This document shows positions 9,207 to 17,134 of a stretch of 64,000 nt of DNA, in pieces. The notes beneath the pieces were generated by a model. The model saw only the letters and a list, made by a program, of their open reading frames with translations. It was not told where the DNA came from and did no database searches. Location: NCBI RefSeq assembly GCF_014649375.1, contig NZ_BMSX01000003.1:248001-312000 (forward strand). The letters run 5' to 3'. The position numbers and the translations under genes are program-made. Each line of letters opens with the position of its first letter. The first letter of the stretch is position 1. The DNA is from Streptomyces aurantiogriseus. GTDB taxonomy: Bacteria; Actinomycetota; Actinomycetes; Streptomycetales; Streptomycetaceae.

Positions 9207-9587
9207 TCAGCTCCCGAAGACTTCACGAGCGGCGTGGCCGAGGACGGGGTAGATCGCCCCGAGCATCAGCGCACCCCAGACGATGGCAACGGCCCAGAAC
9301 ATCTGCTTCTGGTAGCGCGGGCCCTGCGACCAGAAGTCGACGGCGATGACGCGCAGGCCGTTGAGCGCGTGGAAGAGGATGGCGGCGACGAGGCCATACT
9401 CCAGCACGGCGACGAGCGGGGTCTTGTACGTGGCTACGACCTTGTCGTAGTCCTCGGGGGAGACACGCACGAGTGCGGTGTCCAGCACGTGTACGAACAG
9501 GAAGAAGAAGATGAGGACGCCGGTGACTCGGTGAGCCACCCAGGACCACATTCCTTCCCGGCCGCGGTACAGCGTTCCAGCCGGCAC
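9207..9587 (-). CDS. sdhC: Succinate dehydrogenase cytochrome b556 subunit
   Basis: 126 aa from a GTG at 9587 preceded by GGAGGG with 8-nt spacing; an upstream GTG would add a 25-residue Pro/Gly-rich extension without family similarity. Three membrane helices. The motifs SWVAHRVTGVLIFFFLFVH and HALNGLRVIAVDFW hold the quinone/haem residues of the SdhC family. First gene of the sdhCDAB operon; the ~130 nt upstream should contain the promoter. Confidence 0.93.
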   Translation of the reverse strand: MPAGTLYRGREGMWSWVAHRVTGVLIFFFLFVHVLDTALVRVSPEDYDKVVATYKTPLVAVLEYGLVAAILFHALNGLRVIAVDFWSQGPRYQKQMFWAVAIVWGALMLGAIYPVLGHAAREVFGS

Positions 9588-9777
9588 GGAAGAACCCTCC
9601 GGGAGCGGGGACTGGGGCCTGCCGGCTTCGGTGTCGGACGGGCCCGGCCGGGTACGGTCCACCGGCCCCCAGCATCGTAGCGACGCGCTGGCGCTGGGCT
9701 TAGCGGGGGTCTAACGGTGTGATCAAAGTGGCACGCGGATGGGTGAGCGGGGGCGGCATCCGGGGTGATGTGTCCTG

Positions 9778-10356
9778 TTATGTGCCGTCTGTGGAAGCGT
9801 TTGGGCTGGTCGCGCCGTTCCCCGCGCCCCTGAGCAGGTCCACCAGACGTCTTCTTGCGAGGCGCCGTAGCTCCTCTGACGCCTGCTCCCGCTCCCTCTC
9901 CGGATCGTTCGTCAATCGTGACCGGATGGCTTCGAGGAGGTGGTCGAGGGTTTCCTCGGGGGGAGTGTCGCCCAGGTAGAGGACGAAGGCGTGGCCGAAG
10001 CGGGACTCGTAGGCGGTGTGGGCCGCGTCGAGGGCCGTGTGGGCCGCTCCGTACGCGTCGGCCGGCAGGGCGGGGAGAGGCTCGCCCGCCAGGGCTTCCA
10101 CCAGGTCACCGGGGGTCAGGTCGTAGGACGCCTCGTCGGACGCGGCGAGGAGGGCGTCGACGGTGGGGTAGGGGCGGTGGGCCGTGATGCGCTGGGCCCA
10201 GTGGTGGCTGCCGAGGCAGGTGAGGAGGGTGCGGTGGGCCGCTTCGGCGGGTGCCCTGTTGAACGCCTCCAGCGGGGTCGGAGAGGTCCGGGTCTGCTCC
10301 GGGAGCGTCGGTATGGCGGCTCGGCCCGGAAGGTGGGAGAGACGGTGCGCAGGCAG
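9778..10356 (-). CDS. OHCU decarboxylase-like protein (UraD family), apparent CTG start
   Basis: About 192 aa. It matches 2-oxo-4-hydroxy-4-carboxy-5-ureidoimidazoline decarboxylase of urate breakdown: PLEAFNRAPAEAAHRTLLTCLGSHHWAQRITAHRPYPTVDALLAASDEA, a segment ending ESRFGHAFVLYLGDTPPEETLDHLLEAIRSRLTND, and an Arg-rich end. The conserved region extends well upstream of the first canonical in-frame start (GTG at 10101). Between the in-frame stop at 10374 and 10101 there is no ATG, GTG or TTG. A CTG at 10356 has GAGGA placed 7 nt upstream and is my preferred start. The alternative is a frameshift from a GTG at 10375. No uricase or allantoin genes are adjacent, so its in vivo role is uncertain. 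Confidence 0.7.
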   Translation of the reverse strand: MPAHRLSHLPGRAAIPTLPEQTRTSPTPLEAFNRAPAEAAHRTLLTCLGSHHWAQRITAHRPYPTVDALLAASDEASYDLTPGDLVEALAGEPLPALPADAYGAAHTALDAAHTAYESRFGHAFVLYLGDTPPEETLDHLLEAIRSRLTNDPEREREQASEELRRLARRRLVDLLRGAGNGATSPNASTDGT

Positions 10357-10540
10357 CGTGGAATCCTCGCGTCACGTGTGGTGTGGCAGGGGATGCGGTG
10401 AAAGGTGTGGCGTCACGTTATCGAGAGTGGTCATGACGTGTCCGACGCTTGCCCGAATTTCACACGAAAGAGAGAGTTTCAGAAGGTGCGGTGGACCCCT
10501 TCCGCGCGCTTCGATCGGGATGCGGTCGTAGGTTGGCTGG

Positions 10541-12223
10541 GTGAGCAGGCACAGGCACCGGCGCCGCGCGCCGGAGAGGAACCCGCAGCAGAAGGTGGTG
10601 CGGCGGGCCCTGCTGGCCGGTGGTCTCGTCGTCGTTCTCGGGGCAGGCGTGGGGGTGTGGGCCTCCGGCGACGAGGACGTCCGGACACCGGCGGGGTCGG
10701 CTGCGGCACGGCAGACCAGCGACGGCGGATCCGCGCCGGAGAAGGGCGATCAGGCCGGGACCGGGACGGCGGCCGGCCCGACGCCCACCCGGTCGTACGC
10801 CCTCTCGCAGGCGCCGCAGACCATCCCCGCCGTCCGCGCGCACACCCCGGCGCGTGGTCCGGGGTGGCGGCCGGCCGCCCAGCACCGGGTGGTGGTGAGC
10901 GACGCGGACCTCGCCGACGAGGGGCGGCTGATCGCCGGTGAGCTGGGGATGGCGTACGCGGGGGAGCGGGACGACGTACGGGCCGGGGATCTGCGGCTGG
11001 CGCTGAACGACGACGAGGGGGCGAATCCGGAGTCGTACACCATGACCGTGCGCGGGGGCCGGGTGACCGTCAGCGGGCCGTCGGACGCCGGGGTGTTCTA
11101 CGGGACCCGGACGCTGAAGCAGGAGGTGCACGGCGGGGGTACCGCGCCGGAGGGAGTCGTGCGGGACGAGCCCGCCAAGGCGCAGCGCGGGTTGATGCTG
11201 GACATCGCGCGCAAGCACTTCACGGCCGACTGGATCGAGGACCGGATCCGGGAGCTGGGCGACCTGAAGTTCAACCAGCTCGGACTGCACTTCTCCGACG
11301 ACCAGGCCTTCCGGATCGAGTCCGACACGCACCCCGAGATCGTCTCCCCGCAGCACCTGACGAAGGCGCAGGTGAAGGGGATCGTCGACCTCGCGGCGAG
11401 CCGGCACATCACCGTCGTGCCCGAGATCGACTCGCCCGGACACCTGGGCGCCGTCCTCGCCGCCCACCCCGACCTGCAGTTGCGCAACGCGCAGGGCGTG
11501 CCGACGCGCGGGGCGATCGACATCTCCAAGGACGCCTCCGCGGCCCTCCTGGACGACCTGCTGGACGAGTACGCCGGGCTGTTCCCCGGCGGGCAGTGGC
11601 ACCTCGGCGGCGACGAGTACCAGGCCCTGACGGTCTCCGATCCGGAGGCCTCCTACCCGCAGCTCGCCGCCGCCGCCCGTGAGCGGTACGGCTCCGGAGC
11701 GACCGTCGCCGACCTCGCCACCGGCTGGCTCAACGACCGCGCCGACACCGTCCGCCCCCACGACCGGACCATGCGGGCCTGGAACGACGGCTTCTTCCGG
11801 GGAACGTCGGTGAAGGCCGCCGACGACCTGGTGGTCGCCTACTGGACGGGCAAGGAGATCGGGGCGCGGCCGCCCGTCGAGTACCTGAGCGCGGGCCGCA
11901 AGGTCGTCAACTACAACGACGAGTACCTGTACTACGTCCTCGGTGAGCCGCAGACCTTCGTCTACCCGACCGGCGAGCGCATCTACGAGCAGTGGACCCC
12001 GCGGATCCTGCGCGGCACGACGCCCGTCCCGGCCCGGTACGACGACCAGATCCTCGGCGCGACCTTCGCCGTCTGGTGCGACCTCGCGAACTCCCAGACC
12101 CAGGACCAGGTCGCGGCCGGCATCCGGATGCCGCTGCGGGCGACCGTGCAGAAACTGTGGGACCCGGGACAGCCGTCGCTGACCTGGGCGCAGTTCAGGG
12201 CGCTGGCGGACCGGCTGGGCTGA
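10541..12223 (+). CDS. GH20 beta-N-acetylhexosaminidase, membrane-anchored or secreted
   Basis: 560 aa. It hydrolyses terminal GlcNAc/GalNAc from chitin-like or cell-wall oligosaccharides. A basic N-terminus and a hydrophobic helix at about 22-42 form a signal/anchor, then a linker, a GH20b-like domain (about 110-200) and the catalytic barrel. HLGGDEY (about 354-360) holds the catalytic Asp-Glu pair; RGLMLDIARKHF and the Trp/Tyr-rich YWTGKEIG and YNDEYLYYVLG are typical. The GTG at 10541 lacks a ribosome site but follows a possible -10 (TAGGTT, 10529-10534), so a leaderless transcript is plausible. Confidence 0.93.
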   Translation: MSRHRHRRRAPERNPQQKVVRRALLAGGLVVVLGAGVGVWASGDEDVRTPAGSAAARQTSDGGSAPEKGDQAGTGTAAGPTPTRSYALSQAPQTIPAVRAHTPARGPGWRPAAQHRVVVSDADLADEGRLIAGELGMAYAGERDDVRAGDLRLALNDDEGANPESYTMTVRGGRVTVSGPSDAGVFYGTRTLKQEVHGGGTAPEGVVRDEPAKAQRGLMLDIARKHFTADWIEDRIRELGDLKFNQLGLHFSDDQAFRIESDTHPEIVSPQHLTKAQVKGIVDLAASRHITVVPEIDSPGHLGAVLAAHPDLQLRNAQGVPTRGAIDISKDASAALLDDLLDEYAGLFPGGQWHLGGDEYQALTVSDPEASYPQLAAAARERYGSGATVADLATGWLNDRADTVRPHDRTMRAWNDGFFRGTSVKAADDLVVAYWTGKEIGARPPVEYLSAGRKVVNYNDEYLYYVLGEPQTFVYPTGERIYEQWTPRILRGTTPVPARYDDQILGATFAVWCDLANSQTQDQVAAGIRMPLRATVQKLWDPGQPSLTWAQFRALADRLG

Positions 12224-12354
12224 GTCCGGTGCCGGCCGGGCCGCTCGTTGGCCGAAAGCCGACCTTGTCTACGCTGTGACACTCCCGGACTGTCGCACGC
12301 AGTAAGGGGAAGTGCGGGCTCCGTAAGGATGGCGCCCTGGACAGGGAGGCGTGA

Positions 12355-12921
12355 ATGAGCCTGGTGGACCTCATAGCACGGGCCGACGAAAGGGGACTGG
12401 CCGCGAGCGGGCTGGCTTGTTTGGATCGGTGCGTGCCCCTCCTGGGCGGCGACGACGAGATCCTGCGCCCGCTGTGGGGGAACCTCACGGACGTGTCCGA
12501 CGCGGCCGAGTGGGGCGGGCTGCTGGAGCAGGCGCGCGGCAAGCTGGACGCCGGCGCGGACGTCTCCGGCGAGGACGGCGACGAGGCCGTGCTGCTCGCC
12601 CGGCGGATGCTCGAAGCGGCCCCCGCCGAGCGGTCCGCCGCCGGCCTGCGGATCTGGGCCGACGCCTGCTCGGTCGCCTCGCTCCAGATCCACCGGCTCC
12701 TCGACCCCGCCGACGACCCGTCCCCGCTCGACTCCCGCCGTACGGGCGCCACGGAGGGCATGCCGCCGCTCGTCGCCGCCGAGCTGCGCCGCCAGGTCAC
12801 CGTCCTGGAGGTCCTCGCCGGGCACGGCGCGGCCGGGCTGCGCCGGGCCCTGGAGGTGTCCACGGAGGGGCGGCGCGTGCTGCGGGCGGTGGTGTCGCGG
12901 CGGAACCGCGGGCGGCGGTGA
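12355..12921 (+). CDS. Conserved actinobacterial hypothetical protein
   Basis: 188 aa from an ATG at 12355 with GGGAGG 5 nt upstream. Mostly helical and acidic with a basic C-terminal tail (RRVLRAVVSRRNRGRR). No signal peptide, membrane helix or recognised motif. A well-conserved domain style and good ribosome site support a real cytoplasmic protein. Function unknown. Confidence 0.75.
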   Translation: MSLVDLIARADERGLAASGLACLDRCVPLLGGDDEILRPLWGNLTDVSDAAEWGGLLEQARGKLDAGADVSGEDGDEAVLLARRMLEAAPAERSAAGLRIWADACSVASLQIHRLLDPADDPSPLDSRRTGATEGMPPLVAAELRRQVTVLEVLAGHGAAGLRRALEVSTEGRRVLRAVVSRRNRGRR

Positions 12922-12944
12922 CCCGGCGGTTCACGTGCGGCGGC

Positions 12945-13451
12945 TCAGCAGGGCGCCGGGGTGAGCAGCCACTTCACCACCGCGTCGCCGTACCGCGCGG
13001 TCGTCGTGTAGAAGGCCGTCAGATCGCGGTGGGCCGAGGCGAAGGCGGCCCGTGTGCGGGGTTCCTCGGCGGGGCCGCCGTAGCGGGGGAGCAGCTCGGC
13101 GCGGGCCGGGCGCCACAGCTCCTCGAAGTCGGCCTCGGCCAGGTACGTGGCCACCCTTGCCGTCTGGGCCGCCGTGAGCAGCAGGAACGGCGGCTGCTTC
13201 GGCTCGGTGGCGAACACCCGCTGGCCGCCGAGGACCACATGGGCGCCGGGACCCGCGTCGACATGTTCGGGCGGGGCGTCGGCGTAGAGGAGCTGGTGGT
13301 CGTGGTAGCGGTCGTCCAGGACCTCCTCGCGGTGCCGGTCGATCCGGTCCCGCACGGTGTCCTCGTCGTCGGCGAAGAGCCTTCGCAGCCAGGTCGTGCT
13401 GTTGCGCAGTGCCGGGGACGGCACGGCACGGAGGTGGAGGTACGCGCTCAT
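12945..13451 (-). CDS. DUF1877 family protein
   Basis: 168 aa from an ATG at 13451 (a GTG directly upstream is equally possible). It begins MSAYLHLRAVP and has the internal pattern EHVDAGPGAHVVLGG, FLLLTAAQTARVATYLAEADFEELWRPAR and LTAFYTTTARYGDAVVKWL, characteristic of the YfbM/DUF1877 family. Cytoplasmic, function unknown. Convergent with the preceding gene. Confidence 0.82.
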   Translation of the reverse strand: MSAYLHLRAVPSPALRNSTTWLRRLFADDEDTVRDRIDRHREEVLDDRYHDHQLLYADAPPEHVDAGPGAHVVLGGQRVFATEPKQPPFLLLTAAQTARVATYLAEADFEELWRPARAELLPRYGGPAEEPRTRAAFASAHRDLTAFYTTTARYGDAVVKWLLTPAPC

Positions 13452-13589
13452 CACTGGGGGAGCGCACGGGGGCCCGGAAGTGTCACTCCCGTGTCCCTCC
13501 CGCGGGGGAGGTGAGGCGGTCCTGCGCCGGTCCTGGGGAAGACCCTACGCGTGGGTAATAGATCAAGGAGGGGCGACGCTGTTCCCTGT

Positions 13590-14009
13590 ATGACTGCCTA
13601 TCCCACGACTGCGACGACCCAGCAGACCCAGCAGGGCCGGCCCCACGCCGCCGCGAAACCCGTGCGATGGGCGGCGGACGCCGTCGCCACGCTCCGCGAG
13701 GGCGCGCGGCTGCACCTCGACCATTCGGCGCAGAGCCTGTGGCGCGTCGACCGGTTCATCGAGGACCTGCGGCGCGAGGACACGCCGTACGCAGCCGTGG
13801 AGGGCGTACTGCGCGGGCTCGGGGCGTACGCCGGTGAGGTGATCGTCCGGCAGACCGGCGCCGAGTGGTGGGCGACGGGCGGCGACCACTGGGTCCGCAC
13901 CCCCGACGGCCGCCTCTGGGACCCCCTCGACGAGGCCCGCCGCTGCTTCGCCGGCCACGGCTCCCTGCGCCTGCTGTGCCGGGACGCGACGGGCGGGGGC
14001 CGGAGATGA
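13590..14009 (+). CDS. Small conserved hypothetical protein, paralogue of 25286-25711
   Basis: 139 aa. The core reads DHSAQSLWRVDRFIEDLRRED, GLGAYAGEVIVRQTGAEWW and VRTPDGRLWDPLDEARR, a pattern shared with the protein at 25286-25711. The family is common in Streptomyces but I know no function. The AAGGAGGGG site lies 16 nt before the ATG, which is long, so the start is provisional. A strong hairpin follows about 200 nt downstream; the intervening 14010-14200 shows only a weak open frame. Confidence 0.65.
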   Translation: MTAYPTTATTQQTQQGRPHAAAKPVRWAADAVATLREGARLHLDHSAQSLWRVDRFIEDLRREDTPYAAVEGVLRGLGAYAGEVIVRQTGAEWWATGGDHWVRTPDGRLWDPLDEARRCFAGHGSLRLLCRDATGGGRR

Positions 14010-14206
14010 CACGTTCCCGGGCCTCGGCCGGCTCCCGCGTGTCGGCGGTCCTCGCGGAGCCCTCCGGCCACCGCCTTTCTGCTGCTGTACTCGTCGCTGA
14101 GCGGGTCGCGGTGGGGCGCCACCTGAGGCTCGGCGACCGGCGGCAGGGGCTGCACGACAGGCTGGTGGACAGCGTGGTCGTGCTACGGCGCCGCTGACCC
14201 TGTGGA

Positions 14207-14249
14207 ACGGAGAGGGCCCCCGTGCGGGATGCGCGGGGGCCCTCTCCGT
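14207..14249. terminator. Bidirectional terminator
   Basis: A 16-bp perfect GC-rich stem (14207-14222 with 14234-14249) and an 11-nt loop, between convergent genes ending at 14009 (+) and 14265 (-). Confidence 0.82.
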
Positions 14250-14264
14250 GTCCGGTGCCGGAGG

Positions 14265-17009
14265 CTACGGCGTCAGCAGCTGGCCCAGGCGGGCGGCCGC
14301 CGGAGTGCCCAGGGTCGTCCTGCTCAGGACCAGCGTGTGCGCGTAGTCGAGCCCCGTGCTGCCGCTCGGGACGTGCGTGAGCAGGCCGTTGCCGGTGTCC
14401 TCGCCCTCCGCGCCGAAGGTGAGGTCGGCGCGGCCGTAGCCGGACAGGTCGGTCAGCGTGACCGCCGAGCCGAACTTGTCGCTGGCCTCGGTGGAACCGG
14501 GGACGCCGCTGGTGTCCTGCGAGACACGGATCGAACCGGAGCCGGTGAGGCCGGAGGCGGTGCCCTTGAAGAGGTATCCGTCGCCCGCGTCACCACGGTT
14601 CGCGCCGTCGCGGGTCAGGTCCTCGCCGGGGGCGCCGACGAGGGCGTCGGCGAAGCCGTCGGCGTTGAAGTCGCCGACCGAGACCGAGGCGCCGAGCAGG
14701 TCGCCGGACTCGTTGACCTCCGACACGTAGGCCGTGTCCTGGTGGATCACGGTCATGCCGGTCGTGGTGAACCCGGTGGAGGTGCCCTGGAGCATCGTCA
14801 CCTGACCGCCCGACTTGGCGCCGGACTCGGTGGCGACCGGCTGGCCGATGACGATGTCGTCGTAGCCGTTGCCGTTGATGTCACCGGCGGCGATCGACCG
14901 GCCGCCCTTCACGGAGATCACGCCGACCTTGGTCAGGCCGGTCTTCGAGCCGGCGAAGCGGACCACGCGGCCGATGCCCCCGGTGTCGCGGTAGTTGAGG
15001 GCGACGTCGGCGTAGCCGTCCCGGTTGAAGTCGCCGGTCGCGGCGTCCAGGTAGGCGACCGCGCCGGTGGCGGCGGTGAGCGTGCCGTACTGGGTGGCGC
15101 CGCCGGTCAGCTTGACGTTCCAGTTGCCGCCCTTGCCCGCGCCGGCCGCGAACACGTCGGCCTTGCCGTCGCCGTTGAAGTCGCCGACGGTGACGGCCGA
15201 GCCGAGCTTGGCACCGGCCGCCGTGACGCCCGTGGTGGCGTACGAGAAGCCGGTGTTGAGGCCCGGGCCGTACAGCACGGTGACCGAGCCGCGGTCGGTG
15301 CCGGCGGTGTCGTCCTCGCCGGGCGCGCCGATCGCGAGGTCCGCGCGGCCGTCGCCGTTGACGTCGCCCCACGCGGTCGAGGCGCCGAAGTTGTCACCGG
15401 ACTCGGTGGCGCCGGGGACGCCCGCGCTGTTCTGGGTGATGGTCAGCTTCTTCGCCGCCGCCGGGCCGGTGAGGCTGCCCGGGACCACCGTCACCGAGTT
15501 GGCGCGCGGGGTGCCGGCGACCAGGTCGGCGATGCCGTCCCGGTTGTAGTCGGCGGTGGGCAGGGCGTGCGAGATGCCCGGGGTCTTGGCGAGCGCCCTG
15601 ATCAGGCCCAGCTTCGGGTACAGGTTCTTGCCCGGGCAGGCCGTGGCGTTGGTGTCGCGGTGGCCGAGGACGCGCGGGACGGTGATCGAGGTGCCCTTCT
15701 CGACGAGGTTGCCGTCGACGCCCTTGGCGCTGCCGGAGGTCAGCGTGACCGTGCCGGCCGGGTCGATGCCGTACATCCCGAACTTCCACGCGACGATCCG
15801 GGCGATCGCGTCGAGGCCGGCCCGGCTGGGGGTGGCCGTCTCGTAGTTGCCGAGGTAGGAGATGCCGACCGTGTTGGTGTTGAAGCCGATGTCGTGCGCG
15901 CCGATCACCGGCAGATCGACGCCGCCGCTGCGGCCCTCGAAGACCTGACCGCACTTGTCGACGATGAAGTTGTAGCCGATGTCGAAGTAGCCCTGGGCGA
16001 TGTGCGCCTGCTGGATGGAGCGCAGCCGGGCCGCCGACTCGGCGCAGGAGATCGTGTTGTCGCTGCTCACACCGGTGTGGTGGATGACGGCGGCCTTGAT
16101 CTCGGTGCCGTAGCTGGGCGTGCCGTCGTAGTTCGTGCCGGCCCCCCACTGCGCCTGCGTGATGATCGGCGGCTTCACGACCGTGGAGGGGCGGGGCGCC
16201 GGGATCGTGGCGGTGGGTGAGGGGGAGGCGGAGCCCGACGGCGAGCCGGAGGCGGACGGGGAGGTGCTGTCGCTGGGGCTGGCGGAGTCGGTCGGCGAGG
16301 CCGAGTCCGTCGGCGGGACAGAGTCCGTCGGCGAGGCGGAGTCGCTCGGCGAGGCGGAGTCGGTGGGCGTGCCGCCGTCGCTCGGCGACGCGGAGTCCGA
16401 CGGCGAGGTGGAGTCCGTCGGCCCGGCCGTCCCCTCCGCCACGAAGGCGGCGGGTGCCAGGGCGGACGTACCCACACCCTTCGGGTCGGTGCCGGGATCG
16501 ATCAGGCGGATGTCCATGCCGGCGGGCTGGCCGGGAGCCTCGGTGCCGTCGGCGTTCACGACGCGCACCTCGATGCCGTCGGCGTCACCGGTCCACAGCG
16601 ACTCGGTGGCGCCGCGCAGGGCCGCCCGCTCGCCCTCGGCGCCGTCGGCCTGGTTCGGCTCCGCGGGCAGCTTCTGCCAGGCGGACCAGGCGCCGGTCTC
16701 CAGGTCCCGGGTGCGGACCTCCGGCGTTCCCTTCGCCTTGGCGTGCTCGTCGTCCCAGGTCACGACGACGGCGCTGAAACGTTCCGTCTCCCGCTGTCCC
16801 AGACCCTTGCGGCCGCCGCCGTGGTCCTTGAGCTTCAGTGTGCGGGTGACCGGCTTGCGGGCTGCCTCCTGGCCGCCGGACTGCGTACCCGGATCGGCCA
16901 TGGCGTACGTGACGACACCGGCGCCGCTCAGGACGACCGCCCCCGCGGTGAGCCAGGCTCTGCGCTTCAGGCCCATGGGTCTGTACGCACGGGTGCTGCG
17001 TGGACTCAA
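14265..17009 (-). CDS. Secreted PGRP-type N-acetylmuramoyl-L-alanine amidase with FG-GAP repeats
   Basis: About 914 aa from a TTG at 17009 (an internal ATG at 16976 is the alternative). A signal/anchor helix (RRAWLTAGAVVLSGAGVVTYAMA) is followed by a beta-rich region. A ~60-residue S/P/T/D linker of SDSASPTDS-type repeats comes next (about 200-262). Then a PGRP/Amidase_2 domain has zinc ligands in VIHHTG and GHRDTNATACPG, plus GYNFIVDKCGQVFEGR. The C-terminal ~440 residues hold about six FG-GAP/VCBS repeats (GDFNGDGKADV, GDINGNGYDDI, GDFNADGFADA), likely Ca-binding beta-propeller blades. Probable role: cleavage or recognition of peptidoglycan outside the cell, with the propeller binding matrix or wall. 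Confidence 0.92.
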   Translation of the reverse strand: MSPRSTRAYRPMGLKRRAWLTAGAVVLSGAGVVTYAMADPGTQSGGQEAARKPVTRTLKLKDHGGGRKGLGQRETERFSAVVVTWDDEHAKAKGTPEVRTRDLETGAWSAWQKLPAEPNQADGAEGERAALRGATESLWTGDADGIEVRVVNADGTEAPGQPAGMDIRLIDPGTDPKGVGTSALAPAAFVAEGTAGPTDSTSPSDSASPSDGGTPTDSASPSDSASPTDSVPPTDSASPTDSASPSDSTSPSASGSPSGSASPSPTATIPAPRPSTVVKPPIITQAQWGAGTNYDGTPSYGTEIKAAVIHHTGVSSDNTISCAESAARLRSIQQAHIAQGYFDIGYNFIVDKCGQVFEGRSGGVDLPVIGAHDIGFNTNTVGISYLGNYETATPSRAGLDAIARIVAWKFGMYGIDPAGTVTLTSGSAKGVDGNLVEKGTSITVPRVLGHRDTNATACPGKNLYPKLGLIRALAKTPGISHALPTADYNRDGIADLVAGTPRANSVTVVPGSLTGPAAAKKLTITQNSAGVPGATESGDNFGASTAWGDVNGDGRADLAIGAPGEDDTAGTDRGSVTVLYGPGLNTGFSYATTGVTAAGAKLGSAVTVGDFNGDGKADVFAAGAGKGGNWNVKLTGGATQYGTLTAATGAVAYLDAATGDFNRDGYADVALNYRDTGGIGRVVRFAGSKTGLTKVGVISVKGGRSIAAGDINGNGYDDIVIGQPVATESGAKSGGQVTMLQGTSTGFTTTGMTVIHQDTAYVSEVNESGDLLGASVSVGDFNADGFADALVGAPGEDLTRDGANRGDAGDGYLFKGTASGLTGSGSIRVSQDTSGVPGSTEASDKFGSAVTLTDLSGYGRADLTFGAEGEDTGNGLLTHVPSGSTGLDYAHTLVLSRTTLGTPAAARLGQLLTP

Positions 17010-17041
17010 CTACCCCACCCCTAGAAAAAGTGCACAATGAC

Positions 17042-17062
17042 GCCGCCTGTCACACAGGCGGC
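17042..17062. promoter_or_regulatory. Hairpin 1 in a divergent promoter region
   Basis: A 9-bp perfect inverted repeat GCCGCCTGT/ACAGGCGGC with a 3-nt loop lies between the divergent amidase and secreted-protein genes. It may be an operator or a 5'-UTR hairpin. Confidence 0.45.
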
Positions 17063-17082
17063 ACTTGTTCAGCGCACAACCA

Positions 17083-17103
17083 CCCCGGAGCGTCACTCCG
17101 GGG
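17083..17103. promoter_or_regulatory. Hairpin 2 in a divergent promoter region
   Basis: An inverted repeat CCCCGGAG/CTCCGGGG with a 5-nt loop, 21 nt after hairpin 1 and 31 nt before the TTG of the next gene. It could affect translation of that gene or act as an operator. Confidence 0.4.
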
Positions 17104-17134
17104 ATGAGACGACCGTGGAACGGGGGAGTGGACG

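Noticed and set aside
14006..14197. Small plus-strand ORF after the 13590 gene
   Set aside because: No ribosome site and Arg/Val-rich composition; the region is probably untranslated before the terminator.
14202..16220. 672-aa plus-strand open frame opposite the PGRP-amidase gene
   Set aside because: Gly/Val/Arg/Asp low-complexity shadow of a gene with clear domains on the minus strand; expected in high-GC DNA.
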